64,000 bases of DNA from Hymenobacter psoromatis (lineage in GTDB: Bacteria; Bacteroidota; Bacteroidia; Cytophagales; Hymenobacteraceae). The notes beneath the pieces were generated by a model. The model was not told the origin of the DNA. It saw nothing but the letters and a program-made list of their open reading frames with translations, and did not search any database. Shown here piece by piece: positions 7,834-15,880 of the stretch. The stretch's first letter is position 1. Each line of letters opens with the position of its first letter. The position numbers and the translations under genes are program-made. The stretch is taken from contig CP014771.1 in assembly GCA_001596155.1 (NCBI GenBank), forward strand, positions 558,001 to 622,000, in the 5' to 3' direction.

Positions 7834-8256
7834 CTAGCTGACCCAGTCGCCGGCGGCCTCCGGCTGGTGCATAATGGCTTCGACCCAGTAGCTGGCCGGG
7901 CCTTCGGGGTGGCCCAGCTGAAACTGGTCGCCCAGGCGGCAGCCCAGCACCGCTACCCCCACCTGGCTCAGCACCGAGAGCCGCTCCCTGGCTGCGTCGG
8001 CCTCGGGCGGGTACACCAGGGTGAAGTGCAGCTCGTCGTCGCTCCGCATTTTGCGCAGCTTGAGGCGCGAATTCATCGTGACAACGTGCGGCAGAATGTC
8101 GTACGACTCCACCAAATGCGCGCGCTTCAATTCCTTTTGCAGCGCTGCTACCAGCGGGGTGGCGCCAGCCGCCGGCTCCTGCCGCACCAGGTCGGTCAGG
8201 CGCTCGTAGTCCAGCTTGGTCACGTAAATATCACCGGGAGTGTGTTGTATGCTCAT
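7834..8256 (-). CDS. Rnk/GreA-GreB C-terminal domain protein (copy 2)
   Basis: The start at 8256 (MSIQHTPGDIYVTKLDYERL) aligns with copy 1; the longer open frame to 8559 runs antisense-like through the next gene and is rejected. The 140 residues repeat copy 1: KELKRAHLVESYDILPHVVTMNS, LRKMRSDDELHFTLVYP, LSVLSQVGVAVLGCRLG and QPEAAGD at the end. The pair looks like a local tandem duplication. It starts 5 bases after the stop of the glutamate-synthase-like gene, so it is probably co-transcribed with it. A role in tuning RNA polymerase under stress is inferred from the family only. Confidence 0.82.
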   Translation of the reverse strand: MSIQHTPGDIYVTKLDYERLTDLVRQEPAAGATPLVAALQKELKRAHLVESYDILPHVVTMNSRLKLRKMRSDDELHFTLVYPPEADAARERLSVLSQVGVAVLGCRLGDQFQLGHPEGPASYWVEAIMHQPEAAGDWVS

Positions 8257-8261
8257 TATAT

Positions 8262-9830
8262 TCAAATGGTTACGGTTGAAGACGTGGCGTAGGTGTTGGC
8301 GGTTGGCGCGGCGGTGCCGGCCAGGCCGTAGATATCCTCGAAGCTGCGCACGGCATCGCTGCCTACCCGCCGGAAAACGCTGGCGGGGCTGACTTCGCGC
8401 AGGGTGCGGAAGCCGCAGGCCGCCATCAGCTCCACCGTGGCTTGCAGGGTGTGCTTGTGAAAATTGGCCACCCGCACGCGCTTGTCGGTCACGTCGAGGC
8501 CCCGGTACAGGCTTTTGTCCTGGGTGGCCACGCCCACCGGGCAGCGGCCCGAGTCGCACTTCAGGGCCTGAATGCAGCCCAGCGCGAACATCATACCCCT
8601 GGCGCTGTAGCAGGCGTCGGCCCCCAGCGCCAGCGCCTTGAGAATATCGACGCCGGTGATGATTTTGCCGGCCGCCAGCAGCGACACTTCCGGCCGCAGG
8701 CCGTAGTGACGCAGGCGGCGGTGGGCAAACGCGAGGGCATCGTAGAGCGGCGTGCCCAGGCTGTCGGCAAACTCCAGGGGCGCGGCCCCGGTGCCGCCCT
8801 CAGCCCCGTCAATAGCGATAAAATCGGGGTAGAGGCGGGCCACGTGCATGCCTTGGCACAGCGCCTCAAACTCGCCCTGACTGCCCACGCACAGCTTGAT
8901 GCCCACCGGCTTACCCCCCGACAAGTGCCGAAGCTTATCCACAAACACCAGCAGCGAAAATACGTCGTGAAACGCCGCGTGGCCCGGCGGCGAGGCCACC
9001 GTGGTGTAGGGCACCACCCGGCGAATAGCCGCCACCTCGGGCGTGTTTTTGGCCGCCGGCAAAATGCCGCCGTGCCCCGGCTTGGCCCCTTGCGAGAGCT
9101 TCAGCTCCACCATTTTGATGTTAGGGTGGGCCGCCTGCTGCTTATACAGCTCCTCGCTGAACTGCCCGGCAGCATCGCGGCAGCCGAAGTAGCCGGTGCC
9201 GATTTGCCAGATTAAGTCGCCGCCGCCCGCTAGGTGGTAGGGGCTCACGCCGACCTCGCCGGTGTTGTGGGCAAAGCCGCCCAGCCGGGCCCCGCCGCTC
9301 AGGGCCTCAATGGCCGTCTGACTCAGCGAGCCGTAGCTCATGGCCGAAATATTGAAAATGCTGGCGCTATACGGCTGCCGGCAGCGCCTACCCCCAATGC
9401 GCACGCGCAGCTCGGGCTGGCGCACGGCCACCGGAAACAGGCTGTGCGCCAGCCACTCGTAGCCCACGGCCTGGCTGTTGGCCAGCATCCCGAAGGGCAC
9501 GGTCTGGCGCACATCCTTGGCCCGCTGGTACACAATGGCGCGCTGCCGGCGGCTGAAGGGCTGGCCATCGAGGTCCGACTCGAAGAAATACTGCCGCAGC
9601 TCGGGCCGGATGCGCTCCAGCAGAAAGCGCAGGTTGCCCAGCACCGGGTAGAGGCGCAGCAGCGTGTGCTGCCGCTGCCGGATATTGTGCCAGTAGAGCA
9701 GATGCAGCGGCACCAGCACCAGCAGCCCCCACAGCGCCGCCGGCGCAGCAAGCGCGGCCACCGCCACCAATAAGTAGCCGCTTGCCAGCAGCAGGCCAGT
9801 CGTTTGGCGCACACTCAGGGAAGTTACCAT
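8262..9830 (-). CDS. membrane-anchored FMN-binding glutamate synthase family protein
   Basis: The start at 9830 (MVTSLSVRQTTG) is chosen because it leads straight into two hydrophobic segments (about 10-48); the longer frame to 9962 adds sequence without homologous character. After the anchor comes RPELRQYFFESD and a GltB domain-2-like FMN barrel: FNISAMSYGSLS, GGARLGGFAHNTGEGG-type loop, IDGAEGGTGAAP, and the cysteine set CIQALKCDSGRCPVG that holds a 3Fe-4S cluster in glutamate synthases. There is no glutaminase domain, so it belongs to the stand-alone GltS-like proteins whose true reaction is unsettled. Three phased TGAGAA repeats lie upstream and suggest control by the adjacent two-component system. 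Confidence 0.88.
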   Translation of the reverse strand: MVTSLSVRQTTGLLLASGYLLVAVAALAAPAALWGLLVLVPLHLLYWHNIRQRQHTLLRLYPVLGNLRFLLERIRPELRQYFFESDLDGQPFSRRQRAIVYQRAKDVRQTVPFGMLANSQAVGYEWLAHSLFPVAVRQPELRVRIGGRRCRQPYSASIFNISAMSYGSLSQTAIEALSGGARLGGFAHNTGEVGVSPYHLAGGGDLIWQIGTGYFGCRDAAGQFSEELYKQQAAHPNIKMVELKLSQGAKPGHGGILPAAKNTPEVAAIRRVVPYTTVASPPGHAAFHDVFSLLVFVDKLRHLSGGKPVGIKLCVGSQGEFEALCQGMHVARLYPDFIAIDGAEGGTGAAPLEFADSLGTPLYDALAFAHRRLRHYGLRPEVSLLAAGKIITGVDILKALALGADACYSARGMMFALGCIQALKCDSGRCPVGVATQDKSLYRGLDVTDKRVRVANFHKHTLQATVELMAACGFRTLREVSPASVFRRVGSDAVRSFEDIYGLAGTAAPTANTYATSSTVTI

Positions 9831-9924
9831 AAGCAAGGGGGGTAGGGAGAAAAGCCAACGCGCCGCCCGCCAGTGTGGCCGGCGGGCAACTGGGGCAAAG
9901 GTGCCAACCCGACTTAAGAACGAG

Positions 9925-9961
9925 ATGAGAAGCGTATGAGAAATGATGAGAACGCTTCTCA
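9925..9961. promoter_or_regulatory. three helically phased ATGAGAA repeats, candidate response-regulator site
   Basis: ATGAGAA occurs at 9925, 9936 and 9946, spaced 11 and 10 bases, followed by the inverted TTCTCA at 9956-9961. Direct repeats at one helical turn are the usual site type for OmpR-family regulators. The site lies about 95-130 bases upstream of the glutamate-synthase-like start and just after the histidine kinase stop, so regulation of the former by the adjacent regulator is a reasonable inference. The outer arms (9926-9934, 9953-9961) could also form a hairpin. Confidence 0.5.
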
Positions 9962-9971
9962 CGCGGCTGCC

Positions 9972-11336
9972 TTACTGCGGCAACGCCGGCAGCCACACCT
10001 GCGCCACCGTGCCCTGGCCGGGTACAGAGGCCAGCTCCAGCCGGCCGCCGTGGCGCTGAATAATGCGCTGGGTGAGGGGTAGGCCCAGGCCGTAGCCGGG
10101 CCGGCCCAGCGCCCCGGCCGAGTGGTACAGCGGCTCGTAGATGTGGCCCAGCTCCTCGGCCGAGAGGCCGGGGCCTTCGTCGCTGATGCCCACATGCAGG
10201 GTGTGCGCGTCGGTGTACCCGACCTCGGTGTGTACCGGGCCAACCGAGTATTTGCCCGCGTTATCGAGCAAATTGAGCAGGGCTGTGGTCAGCAGCTCGG
10301 CATTGCCGGCCAGCATAAAGAGGTCGGCCTCGGTTTCGGCGGGTAGGTGCCGGAACGCCAGCCGCCACTCGCGGCCGGGGTAGGTGGCGCGCGCCAGCCG
10401 CAGGGCCTGGTTCAGGCACTCATCGAGGCGCACGGGCGCAAAGGCCGGCAGCGCGCCATCCACTTTGGCCAGGTTGAGCAGGCCGGTGGTGAGGTCACCG
10501 AGGCGGCGGGCGGCGGCCAGGCTTTCCGCCAGGCTTTGGCGGGCCTCGGGTAGCGTGGTGTCATATTCCAGGGCCGTTTCGAGGGTGCCCACCAGGCCCG
10601 TGAGGGGCGTGCGCAGCTCGTGCGAAGCGTGGGAAAGAAAGCTTTTCTGCGCGTCAAAGGCCTGCTCCAGCCCGGCCAGCACGCTGTTAAAATCCTGCGC
10701 CAGCTGGGCCAGCTCGTCGCGCCCGTTGCCTTCGGCCAGCCGCTGCCCCAGGCTGGTAGCCGAAATGCGCCGCGCCTGCCGGCTCAGGCGCGTGAAGGGC
10801 CGCAGCGCGCTGCGCGCAAACAGCCACGCGGCGGCCAGCGTCAGCAGCAGCGCGCCCACGTTGGCAAGCAGCAGCAGCCACCCCAGCTGCCGCTGCTGCG
10901 CCTGGCCCACCCGGTCTTCCGCCGACACAAAAATGCGGTAGTAGCCCGCCGCCGCGCCCAGCGGAAAAGCCATCCCCAGCGTTTCTTGGCCGTTTTGAGA
11001 GGGGTAGGAAAGTTGTTGGCCGGCGCCCAGCCCGGCGAGCCGCTCCCGGTTGGCGGCCTGGTCAAGGTGCTCGGCGCTGCGGTAGCGCAGCGAGTTGTCG
11101 GAGCCATAGAGGCTGATTTCCTCGCGGGGCAGCGTGAGCAGGTCGGGGCTGCGGGCCGGCTGCGGGGGCAGGTGCGCCAGCAGGCGGCCGGCCAGCGTGG
11201 CGCTGTTAGCCAGGCGCAGCTGAAAGCGCTCCGCCCGCATGGTCGCGTTGACGTAGTACACGCAGGCCGATAAGCTTAGCTGAATGCCCAGGGCCAGCAG
11301 GGTAAAGCGCAGCATCAGCTTATGGCGAATCAGCAT
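9972..11336 (-). CDS. sensor histidine kinase of two-component system
   Basis: A 454-residue membrane histidine kinase. A first membrane helix is at about 9-30, a periplasmic region of about 120 residues follows, the second helix is at about 151-174, then HAMP (ALRPFTRLSRQARRI) to about 225. The HisKA box is SHASHELRTPL with phospho-acceptor H239. The ATPase domain has NLLDNAGKY, DEGPGL and GYGLGL boxes, so it should be active. The regulator gene is 69 bases upstream on the same strand, and the pair forms an operon. The architecture and partner resemble CusS/QseC-type systems, but the periplasmic domain does not identify a ligand. Confidence 0.93.
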   Translation of the reverse strand: MLIRHKLMLRFTLLALGIQLSLSACVYYVNATMRAERFQLRLANSATLAGRLLAHLPPQPARSPDLLTLPREEISLYGSDNSLRYRSAEHLDQAANRERLAGLGAGQQLSYPSQNGQETLGMAFPLGAAAGYYRIFVSAEDRVGQAQQRQLGWLLLLANVGALLLTLAAAWLFARSALRPFTRLSRQARRISATSLGQRLAEGNGRDELAQLAQDFNSVLAGLEQAFDAQKSFLSHASHELRTPLTGLVGTLETALEYDTTLPEARQSLAESLAAARRLGDLTTGLLNLAKVDGALPAFAPVRLDECLNQALRLARATYPGREWRLAFRHLPAETEADLFMLAGNAELLTTALLNLLDNAGKYSVGPVHTEVGYTDAHTLHVGISDEGPGLSAEELGHIYEPLYHSAGALGRPGYGLGLPLTQRIIQRHGGRLELASVPGQGTVAQVWLPALPQ

Positions 11337-11405
11337 GCTGGGTAGTACGAGTATAGTGGGTTGCTGAGGAAGGGCTGCGGCACGGATTGCCGCGCCCGCG
11401 CCGCC

Positions 11406-12080
11406 CTACCCCTCGCGCATGACGTAGCCCATGCCCACAACGGTGTGAATAAGCTTGGGCGTGAATTCGCGGTCAATTTTTTTGCGCAGGTAGCCGATAT
11501 ATACGTCAATAATATTGGTGGTCGTGTCAAAGTCCACTTCCCACACCCGCTCGGCAATATCCACCCGCGACACGATGCGGCCCTGGTTGAGCAGCAAGTG
11601 TTCCAGCAGCGAGTATTCGCAGCTGGTGAGGTCGATGCGCTGCCCGGCGCGGCACACAATCTTGGCATCCAGGTTCAGCTCCAAATCGGCCAGGCGCAGC
11701 AGCTGCGGGGTGCTGGTTTCGGCGTAGCGCTTGGTGAGCGCCCGCACGCGCAGCAGCAACTCCCGAAACGCGAAGGGCTTCACCAGGTAGTCGTCGGCCC
11801 CGGCCGCAAAGCCGGCCTCTTTGTCGGCCAGGCTGTCGAGGGAAGTGAGCAGCAGAATGGGCACCCGCTGCTGCCCGCCGCGCAGCAAGTGGCACAGCTC
11901 CACCCCGTTAAGGTAGGGTAGGTTCACGTCCAGAATCACCATGTCGTAGGGCTGCTGCTGGTAGAGCGACCAGCCCGAGCGCCCATCATAGGCCACGGTT
12001 AGCTCATAGCCCTCGTGCACAAACCCTTTCTTGACGAATGACGCCACCTGCGGGTCGTCTTCTACCAATAAAACTTTCAT
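11406..12080 (-). CDS. OmpR-family response regulator
   Basis: A 224-residue regulator; the start at 12080 (MKVLLVEDDP) is standard for the family, while the longer frame adds nine atypical residues. The receiver domain has acidic D8/D9, phospho-acceptor D51 in VILDVNLP and the KPF lysine. The C-terminal winged helix shows LTSCEYSLLEHLL, VWEVDFDTTTNIIDVYIGYLRKKID and HTVVGMGYVM. It is cotranscribed with the kinase. Upstream are two copies of TAACTGGTCAAC, a possible autoregulatory site, and the gene probably controls the phased site at 9925-9961 as well. Confidence 0.94.
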   Translation of the reverse strand: MKVLLVEDDPQVASFVKKGFVHEGYELTVAYDGRSGWSLYQQQPYDMVILDVNLPYLNGVELCHLLRGGQQRVPILLLTSLDSLADKEAGFAAGADDYLVKPFAFRELLLRVRALTKRYAETSTPQLLRLADLELNLDAKIVCRAGQRIDLTSCEYSLLEHLLLNQGRIVSRVDIAERVWEVDFDTTTNIIDVYIGYLRKKIDREFTPKLIHTVVGMGYVMREG

Positions 12081-12096
12081 TTTTTTCAGGATTAGG

Positions 12097-12138
12097 TAAC
12101 TGGTCAACCCAGACCCGGCCTGGTACTAACTGGTCAAC
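12097..12138. promoter_or_regulatory. direct repeat TAACTGGTCAAC upstream of response regulator
   Basis: The 12-base word TAACTGGTCAAC occurs at 12097-12108 and 12127-12138, 30 bases apart (about three helical turns), 17 and 47 bases upstream of the regulator start. The placement suggests an operator for autoregulation; no binding data exist. Confidence 0.45.
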
Positions 12139-12179
12139 TTAGCTCAGGGCGAGCCATATTCCGCTCGTGGTAAAACTTT

Positions 12180-12227
12180 ATACACCAGCCTGGGAACCAC
12201 TCCAAAGCGGTTCCCAGGCTGGTGTAT
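12180..12227 (-). terminator. 19-bp perfect hairpin between ppiase and regulator genes
   Basis: Arms 12180-12198 and 12209-12227 are perfectly complementary over 19 bases with a 10-base loop. It lies 24 bases after the stop of the minus-strand isomerase gene. There is no clear T-run, so it may end transcripts by stem strength alone or protect the mRNA 3' end. Confidence 0.5.
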
Positions 12228-12251
12228 GGCTTGAGGAAGTTAAAAAACCGA

Positions 12252-12710
12252 CTACTCGTCTTTCACCACAATTTTGGTAATCTCGTCATTAGCGCTAATC
12301 TGGTCAATCACGTCCAGGCCGTCCACTACTTTGCCAAATACGGTATGCACGCGGTCGAGGTGAGCGGTATTCTGGCGGTCATGCACGATAAAAAACTGCG
12401 AGCCACCGGTGTCTTTGCCGGCGTGCGCCATGCTCAGCACGCCGCGCTCGTGGTGCTGGTTGTTGCCGCTGGTTTCGCACTTTATTTTGTAGCCGGGGCC
12501 GCCGGTGCCGGGCTGGCCCTTGGCGCCGGGCTTGGTGTTGGGGTCGCCGCCCTGAATCATGAAATTCGGGATAACGCGGTGAAACTTAGTGCCGTCGTAG
12601 AAGCCTTTGCTGGCCAGGTCGGTAAAGTTTTTAACGGTGTTGGGCGCGTCCTGCTCGTAGAACTCAACTTTCATTACCCCTTTGGGGGTGTGGATTTCAG
12701 CGGTTTTCAT
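12252..12710 (-). CDS. cyclophilin-type peptidyl-prolyl cis-trans isomerase
   Basis: The start at 12710 ([19 protein letters not shown]) is used; the longer frame to 12812 adds a non-homologous leader. The 152 residues are a compact bacterial cyclophilin: [36 protein letters not shown] contains the catalytic FHR and the QGGD loop, followed by [11 protein letters not shown] and GSQFFI. No signal peptide is present, so it acts in the cytoplasm on proline peptide bonds. The usual tryptophan of the cyclosporin site is absent, as in many bacterial members. Confidence 0.94.
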   Translation of the reverse strand: MKTAEIHTPKGVMKVEFYEQDAPNTVKNFTDLASKGFYDGTKFHRVIPNFMIQGGDPNTKPGAKGQPGTGGPGYKIKCETSGNNQHHERGVLSMAHAGKDTGGSQFFIVHDRQNTAHLDRVHTVFGKVVDGLDVIDQISANDEITKIVVKDE

Positions 12711-12878
12711 CAGAAAATAACCTGCGTAAAGGGTGGGAAAACAGCCCGGCTTTTTTGGCCTGGGCACTACGAAGGTAAAACAAGCGGCGGCGGGCGGGGT
12801 TTGCAGAACCAAACAGTCCAGCTACTAGGTGTGCCTGGGCTGGACTTTTCCCTACCCCCTCTTTTTTATCCTTTCCCC

Positions 12879-13532
12879 ATGAAGAAGCTTTTCTTCCCCC
12901 TCGCCACCGCCTTCGCCCTCAGCCTCGGCCTCGGCCTTACTAGCTGCGGCAGCGACAAGACGGCCGAAACCACGACTACAACCACGCAAACGGAGGTCGG
13001 CACTGCTAACCCCGCCGACTCGGTAGCCGCGATGGCCGGCGACTCGGCCCGCATGGCCAAGCCCGGCGGCGTAATGGTGGACGGCGTGGCCATGACGGCC
13101 GACAAGAACATCGTGCAGAACGCGATGGCCGCCAAAAGCGTGAGCACGCTCGTGTCGCTGGTGAAGCAGGCCGGCCTGGTGCCGACGCTGGAAAGCGCGG
13201 GTCCGTTCACGGTTTTTGCCCCCACCAACGCCGCGTTCGATAAGCTGCCCAAGGCCGCCGTGGCCGCGCTTACCTCGCCCGCCGAAGCCGCCAAGCTCAA
13301 GGGCGTGCTGACCTACCACGTCATCGCCGGCCGCCTGCTGGCCGCCGACCTCAAAGATGGCCAGGAGCTAACCACCGTGAACGGCGAGAAGCTGCACGTC
13401 ATGATTAAAGACGGCAAAGTGATGATTGGCAACGGCAAAGATGCCCCCGCCACCGTGCAAATCGCCGACGTAATTTCGAGCAACGGCGTTACCCACGTCA
13501 TCGATACGGTAGTGCTGCCGCTGGCTAAGTAG
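12879..13532 (+). CDS. fasciclin domain lipoprotein
   Basis: The start at 12879 is chosen because it gives a lipoprotein signal (MKKLFFPLATAFALSLGLGLTSC, Cys23); the open frame extends upstream to 12222 only by chance, antisense to the isomerase gene. After a Thr-rich linker and an NPADSVAAMAGDSARM segment, residues about 80-217 form one FAS1 domain: FTVFAPTNAAFDKLP, LTYHVIAGRL, and VIDTVVLP at the end. FAS1 lipoproteins in Bacteroidota are surface proteins thought to act in adhesion or matrix binding. It is a single gene ending just before a long palindrome. Confidence 0.92.
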   Translation: MKKLFFPLATAFALSLGLGLTSCGSDKTAETTTTTTQTEVGTANPADSVAAMAGDSARMAKPGGVMVDGVAMTADKNIVQNAMAAKSVSTLVSLVKQAGLVPTLESAGPFTVFAPTNAAFDKLPKAAVAALTSPAEAAKLKGVLTYHVIAGRLLAADLKDGQELTTVNGEKLHVMIKDGKVMIGNGKDAPATVQIADVISSNGVTHVIDTVVLPLAK

Positions 13533-13538
13533 CCTATT

Positions 13539-13649
13539 GTCCTTGCGAGCGCAACGAAGTGAAGCGCGGCAATCCTTACTTTTCGCTGAGGTAGTAACCC
13601 AACGTTGAGGAAGGATTGACGCGCTTCACTTCGTTGCGCTCGCAAGGAC
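13539..13649. repeat. long intergenic palindrome, TTGCGAG family variant
   Basis: Arms 13539-13577 and 13611-13649 are complementary over 39 bases with one mismatch. The arm contains CCTTGCGAGCGCAACGAAG, a variant of the TCATTGCGAG hairpin family. It fills the space between convergent genes and may act as a bidirectional terminator. Confidence 0.85.
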
Positions 13650-13655
13650 CAACGC

Positions 13656-14540
13656 TTACATTCCCGCGTCTTCTGACACGCGCTGGGCGAAACTGGCCCA
13701 GTCCACGTTGGGTTCGCCCAGCGCCACCGTGGCCGTGAGGCGGTCGCGGATGATGTTGGCGAAGGGCATGGGCACTTCGTTTTTGTAAGCCTCCTGCACC
13801 ACCAGGTTCATATCCTTACGGATGATGGCGGGCGGCGCGCCCACCGGCTGGTAGTGCTGCTCGGCAATGAGCTTGCCGTAGCCTTTATAAATCGGGTTGT
13901 TGAAAAGCGTGCTGGTGAGCATGTTGTAAAAGTCCACGCGGTCGAGGCCGCACTTTTCGGCCAGCGTCAGCGCCTCGGCCAGGCCTTCAATCACGGTGCC
14001 GAGCAGGAAATTGCCGCAGAGCTTGGCCACGCTGGCCGCGCCGGGGTCGTCGCCAAAATCGTGGGTGCCCTGGCCAATGGCCGCCTGCGCTACCTTCAGC
14101 CGCTCGCGGGCTTCGGCCGGACCCGACGAACCCACCCAAAGCTTACCCGTAGCGGCCACATCGGGCTTGCCAAATACCGGCGAGGCCACCAGCACCGAGC
14201 CGTGGGCGGCGTGCGCCTCGGCCAGGCGGCGGTTGGTATCGGGCGCCACGGTGCTGCACGAAGCATGAATCGCGCCCTTCGGCAGGGCGCTCAGAATACC
14301 GTCGGGGCCGGTGGTCAGCTCTTCAAGCGCGTGGTCGTCGGTGACCATCGTGAAGACGATGGCGGCACCTTGCACCGCCGCGGCGGGGGTAGGGGCCACG
14401 GTGGCGCCCTGCTCCCGCAGCGGCTCGGCCTTGTCGGCCGTGCGATTATAAACGGTGAGCGGGAAGCCGGCTTTGAGCAGGTTGGCGGCCATCGCCGCGC
14501 CCATGCTGCCTAAGCCTAAAAAGGCAATCTTATCAGCCAT
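13656..14540 (-). CDS. NAD(P)-dependent 3-hydroxyisobutyrate dehydrogenase family oxidoreductase
   Basis: A 294-residue beta-hydroxyacid dehydrogenase. The N-terminal Rossmann motif is FLGLGSMGAAMA (8-19). The NRT after the second strand suggests NADPH preference. The substrate motif SPVFGKPDVAATGKLWVG and the catalytic lysine in SVAKLCGNFLLG are intact. The helical C-terminal dimer domain ends with KDMNLVVQEA, as in glyoxylate/succinic-semialdehyde reductases (GLYR). Reduction of small aldehyde or keto acids is likely, with the exact substrate open. It is monocistronic, convergent with the fasciclin gene. Confidence 0.9.
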   Translation of the reverse strand: MADKIAFLGLGSMGAAMAANLLKAGFPLTVYNRTADKAEPLREQGATVAPTPAAAVQGAAIVFTMVTDDHALEELTTGPDGILSALPKGAIHASCSTVAPDTNRRLAEAHAAHGSVLVASPVFGKPDVAATGKLWVGSSGPAEARERLKVAQAAIGQGTHDFGDDPGAASVAKLCGNFLLGTVIEGLAEALTLAEKCGLDRVDFYNMLTSTLFNNPIYKGYGKLIAEQHYQPVGAPPAIIRKDMNLVVQEAYKNEVPMPFANIIRDRLTATVALGEPNVDWASFAQRVSEDAGM

Positions 14541-14687
14541 AAAGAGAGGGGTAGGAAATTACTAAATCCGGCGATTGTACGCAGGAAACCGGCAGTTGGC
14601 TGGCCCTCTGCCAGCGTTCAGCCAAGTCGGTCATGCGCGTCTTTCAATGACCAGGGTCAAGAAATCGTAATTGCCCGGCGGCGGCCG

Positions 14688-15614
14688 TTAATGGCGGTTG
14701 TCCTCGTCGGCCAGCATACTCAGGTAGCTCTCGTAGCGGGGCACGGCCAGGCGGCCCTGGTCCACGGCCTCGCGCACGGCGCAGCCGGGCTCGTGCGTGT
14801 GCTGGCAGTTGTGGTACCGGCACTGGCCCAGCAGGGCGCGCATTTCCGGGAAGTAGCCCGCCAGCTCGGCGGCGGGCACGTCCACGAGGCCCAGCTCCTT
14901 GATGCCGGGCGTGTCGATGAGGTAGGTGCCGGGCACCACTTCCAGCATTTCGGCGAAGGTGGTCGTGTGCTTGCCCTTATCCGAAAAGGCGCTAATTTCG
15001 GCGGTTTTCAGGTCCAAATCCGGCACCAGCTCGTTGATAAGCGTGCTTTTGCCCACGCCCGAATGGCCCGAGAGTAGCGAGATTTTATTGGGCAGCAGCG
15101 CCGCTACGTCGGCCACATGCGCGCCGGTTTCGGCCGAGCACAGCACGCTGGCATAACCCAGGCTGGCGTACATTCCGGCAATCTGCTGCTGGTAATCGAG
15201 CGTGTCCGCGTCGTATAAATCGGACTTATTGAAAATCAGCAAAGCCGGCAGATGATACGCCTCGGCCGTGACCAGAAAGCGGTCGATAAACCCGAACGAC
15301 GTGGCCGGCGACACCAGCGTGACCACCAGCAGCGCCTGGTCGAGGTTGGCCGCCACAATGTGGGCGTGCTCACTCTTGTGTACCGAGCGCCGGATAATGT
15401 AGTTGCGCCGCGGCTGAATGGTATGAATCACGCCCGCGCCCTCCGATTGCGCGGGCACTTCAAACTCCACCACGTCGCCCACGGCCAGCGGGTTGCTCAC
15501 TTTCAGGCCCTGATTCTTGAACTTGCCGCGCAGCCGGCAGCGGTGCAACTGCCCGCCGGGCGTCTCGCGCACCACGTACCACGAGCCAGTAGATTTAACA
15601 ACGACACCAGTCAT
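14688..15614 (-). CDS. rsgA: ribosome biogenesis GTPase RsgA
   Basis: A 308-residue circularly permuted GTPase. An N-terminal OB-fold (about 1-70) is followed by G4 NKSD (129-132), then G1 GHSGVGKST (183-191) and G3 DTPG (about 227), the permuted order that defines RsgA/YjeQ. The C-terminal zinc site is visible in CRYHNCQHTHEPGC. It helps the late maturation of the 30S subunit and docks near the decoding site. It is full length. The start at 15614 lies only 15 bases from a miniature element (15630-15778), so its promoter may have been displaced or replaced by that insertion. Confidence 0.96.
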   Translation of the reverse strand: MTGVVVKSTGSWYVVRETPGGQLHRCRLRGKFKNQGLKVSNPLAVGDVVEFEVPAQSEGAGVIHTIQPRRNYIIRRSVHKSEHAHIVAANLDQALLVVTLVSPATSFGFIDRFLVTAEAYHLPALLIFNKSDLYDADTLDYQQQIAGMYASLGYASVLCSAETGAHVADVAALLPNKISLLSGHSGVGKSTLINELVPDLDLKTAEISAFSDKGKHTTTFAEMLEVVPGTYLIDTPGIKELGLVDVPAAELAGYFPEMRALLGQCRYHNCQHTHEPGCAVREAVDQGRLAVPRYESYLSMLADEDNRH

Positions 15615-15629
15615 TCTATTTAATTATGA

Positions 15630-15778
15630 TAGGACTTACGCAGAAGACGTTTGTCATTGCGAGCATGTGGCGCATTAAGCAAGGTCGCGGCAATCGCACC
15701 AGAACGACTGGTGCGAGTATCGTTCGGGTGCGATTGCTTCGCTTTGCTCGCAATGACAGACGATTTGCGTAAGTCCTG
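15630..15778. mobile_element. MITE 2: non-autonomous element with the IS ends
   Basis: A 149-bp element with TAGGACTTACGCA at 15630-15642 and TGCGTAAGTCCTG at 15766-15778 (one mismatch in the last base). The 5-bp direct repeat TATGA flanks it (15625-15629 and 15779-15783). Inside is the TTGTCATTGCGAGC...GCTCGCAATGACA hairpin core, with less perfect arms than MITE 1, suggesting an older copy. Confidence 0.88.
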
Positions 15779-15782
15779 TATG

Positions 15783-15880
15783 AATTATGAATTATAAATT
15801 ATGAGTTGAGAATTGATTGCTTTGCCACTTTGCCAAAGCAAGCGGCGCAATTCATAATTCATAATTCATAATTCATAATT
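15783..15880. repeat. AT-rich tandem-word hairpin at 3' end of waaA
   Basis: The left arm (about 15783-15815) is built of AATTATG-type words; the right arm (about 15848-15880) is a tandem of ATTCATA words with complementary sequence. The right arm overlaps the end of the Kdo transferase frame and supplies its stop codon. Similar word-based hairpins occur at 17173, 22048 and 31024. Confidence 0.85.

Noticed and set aside
8257..8559. Upstream extension of the second Rnk-like gene
   Set aside because: It overlaps the glutamate-synthase-like coding sequence in another frame, and the start at 8256 aligns with the paralogue.
12222..12878. Upstream extension of the fasciclin frame
   Set aside because: It runs antisense to the cyclophilin gene, and the ATG at 12879 begins a textbook lipoprotein signal.
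15783..15880. Possible CRISPR-like or short tandem array
   Set aside because: The words are 7-8 bases, have no spacers, and the two halves are reverse complements, so it is a hairpin repeat. No cas genes are present.
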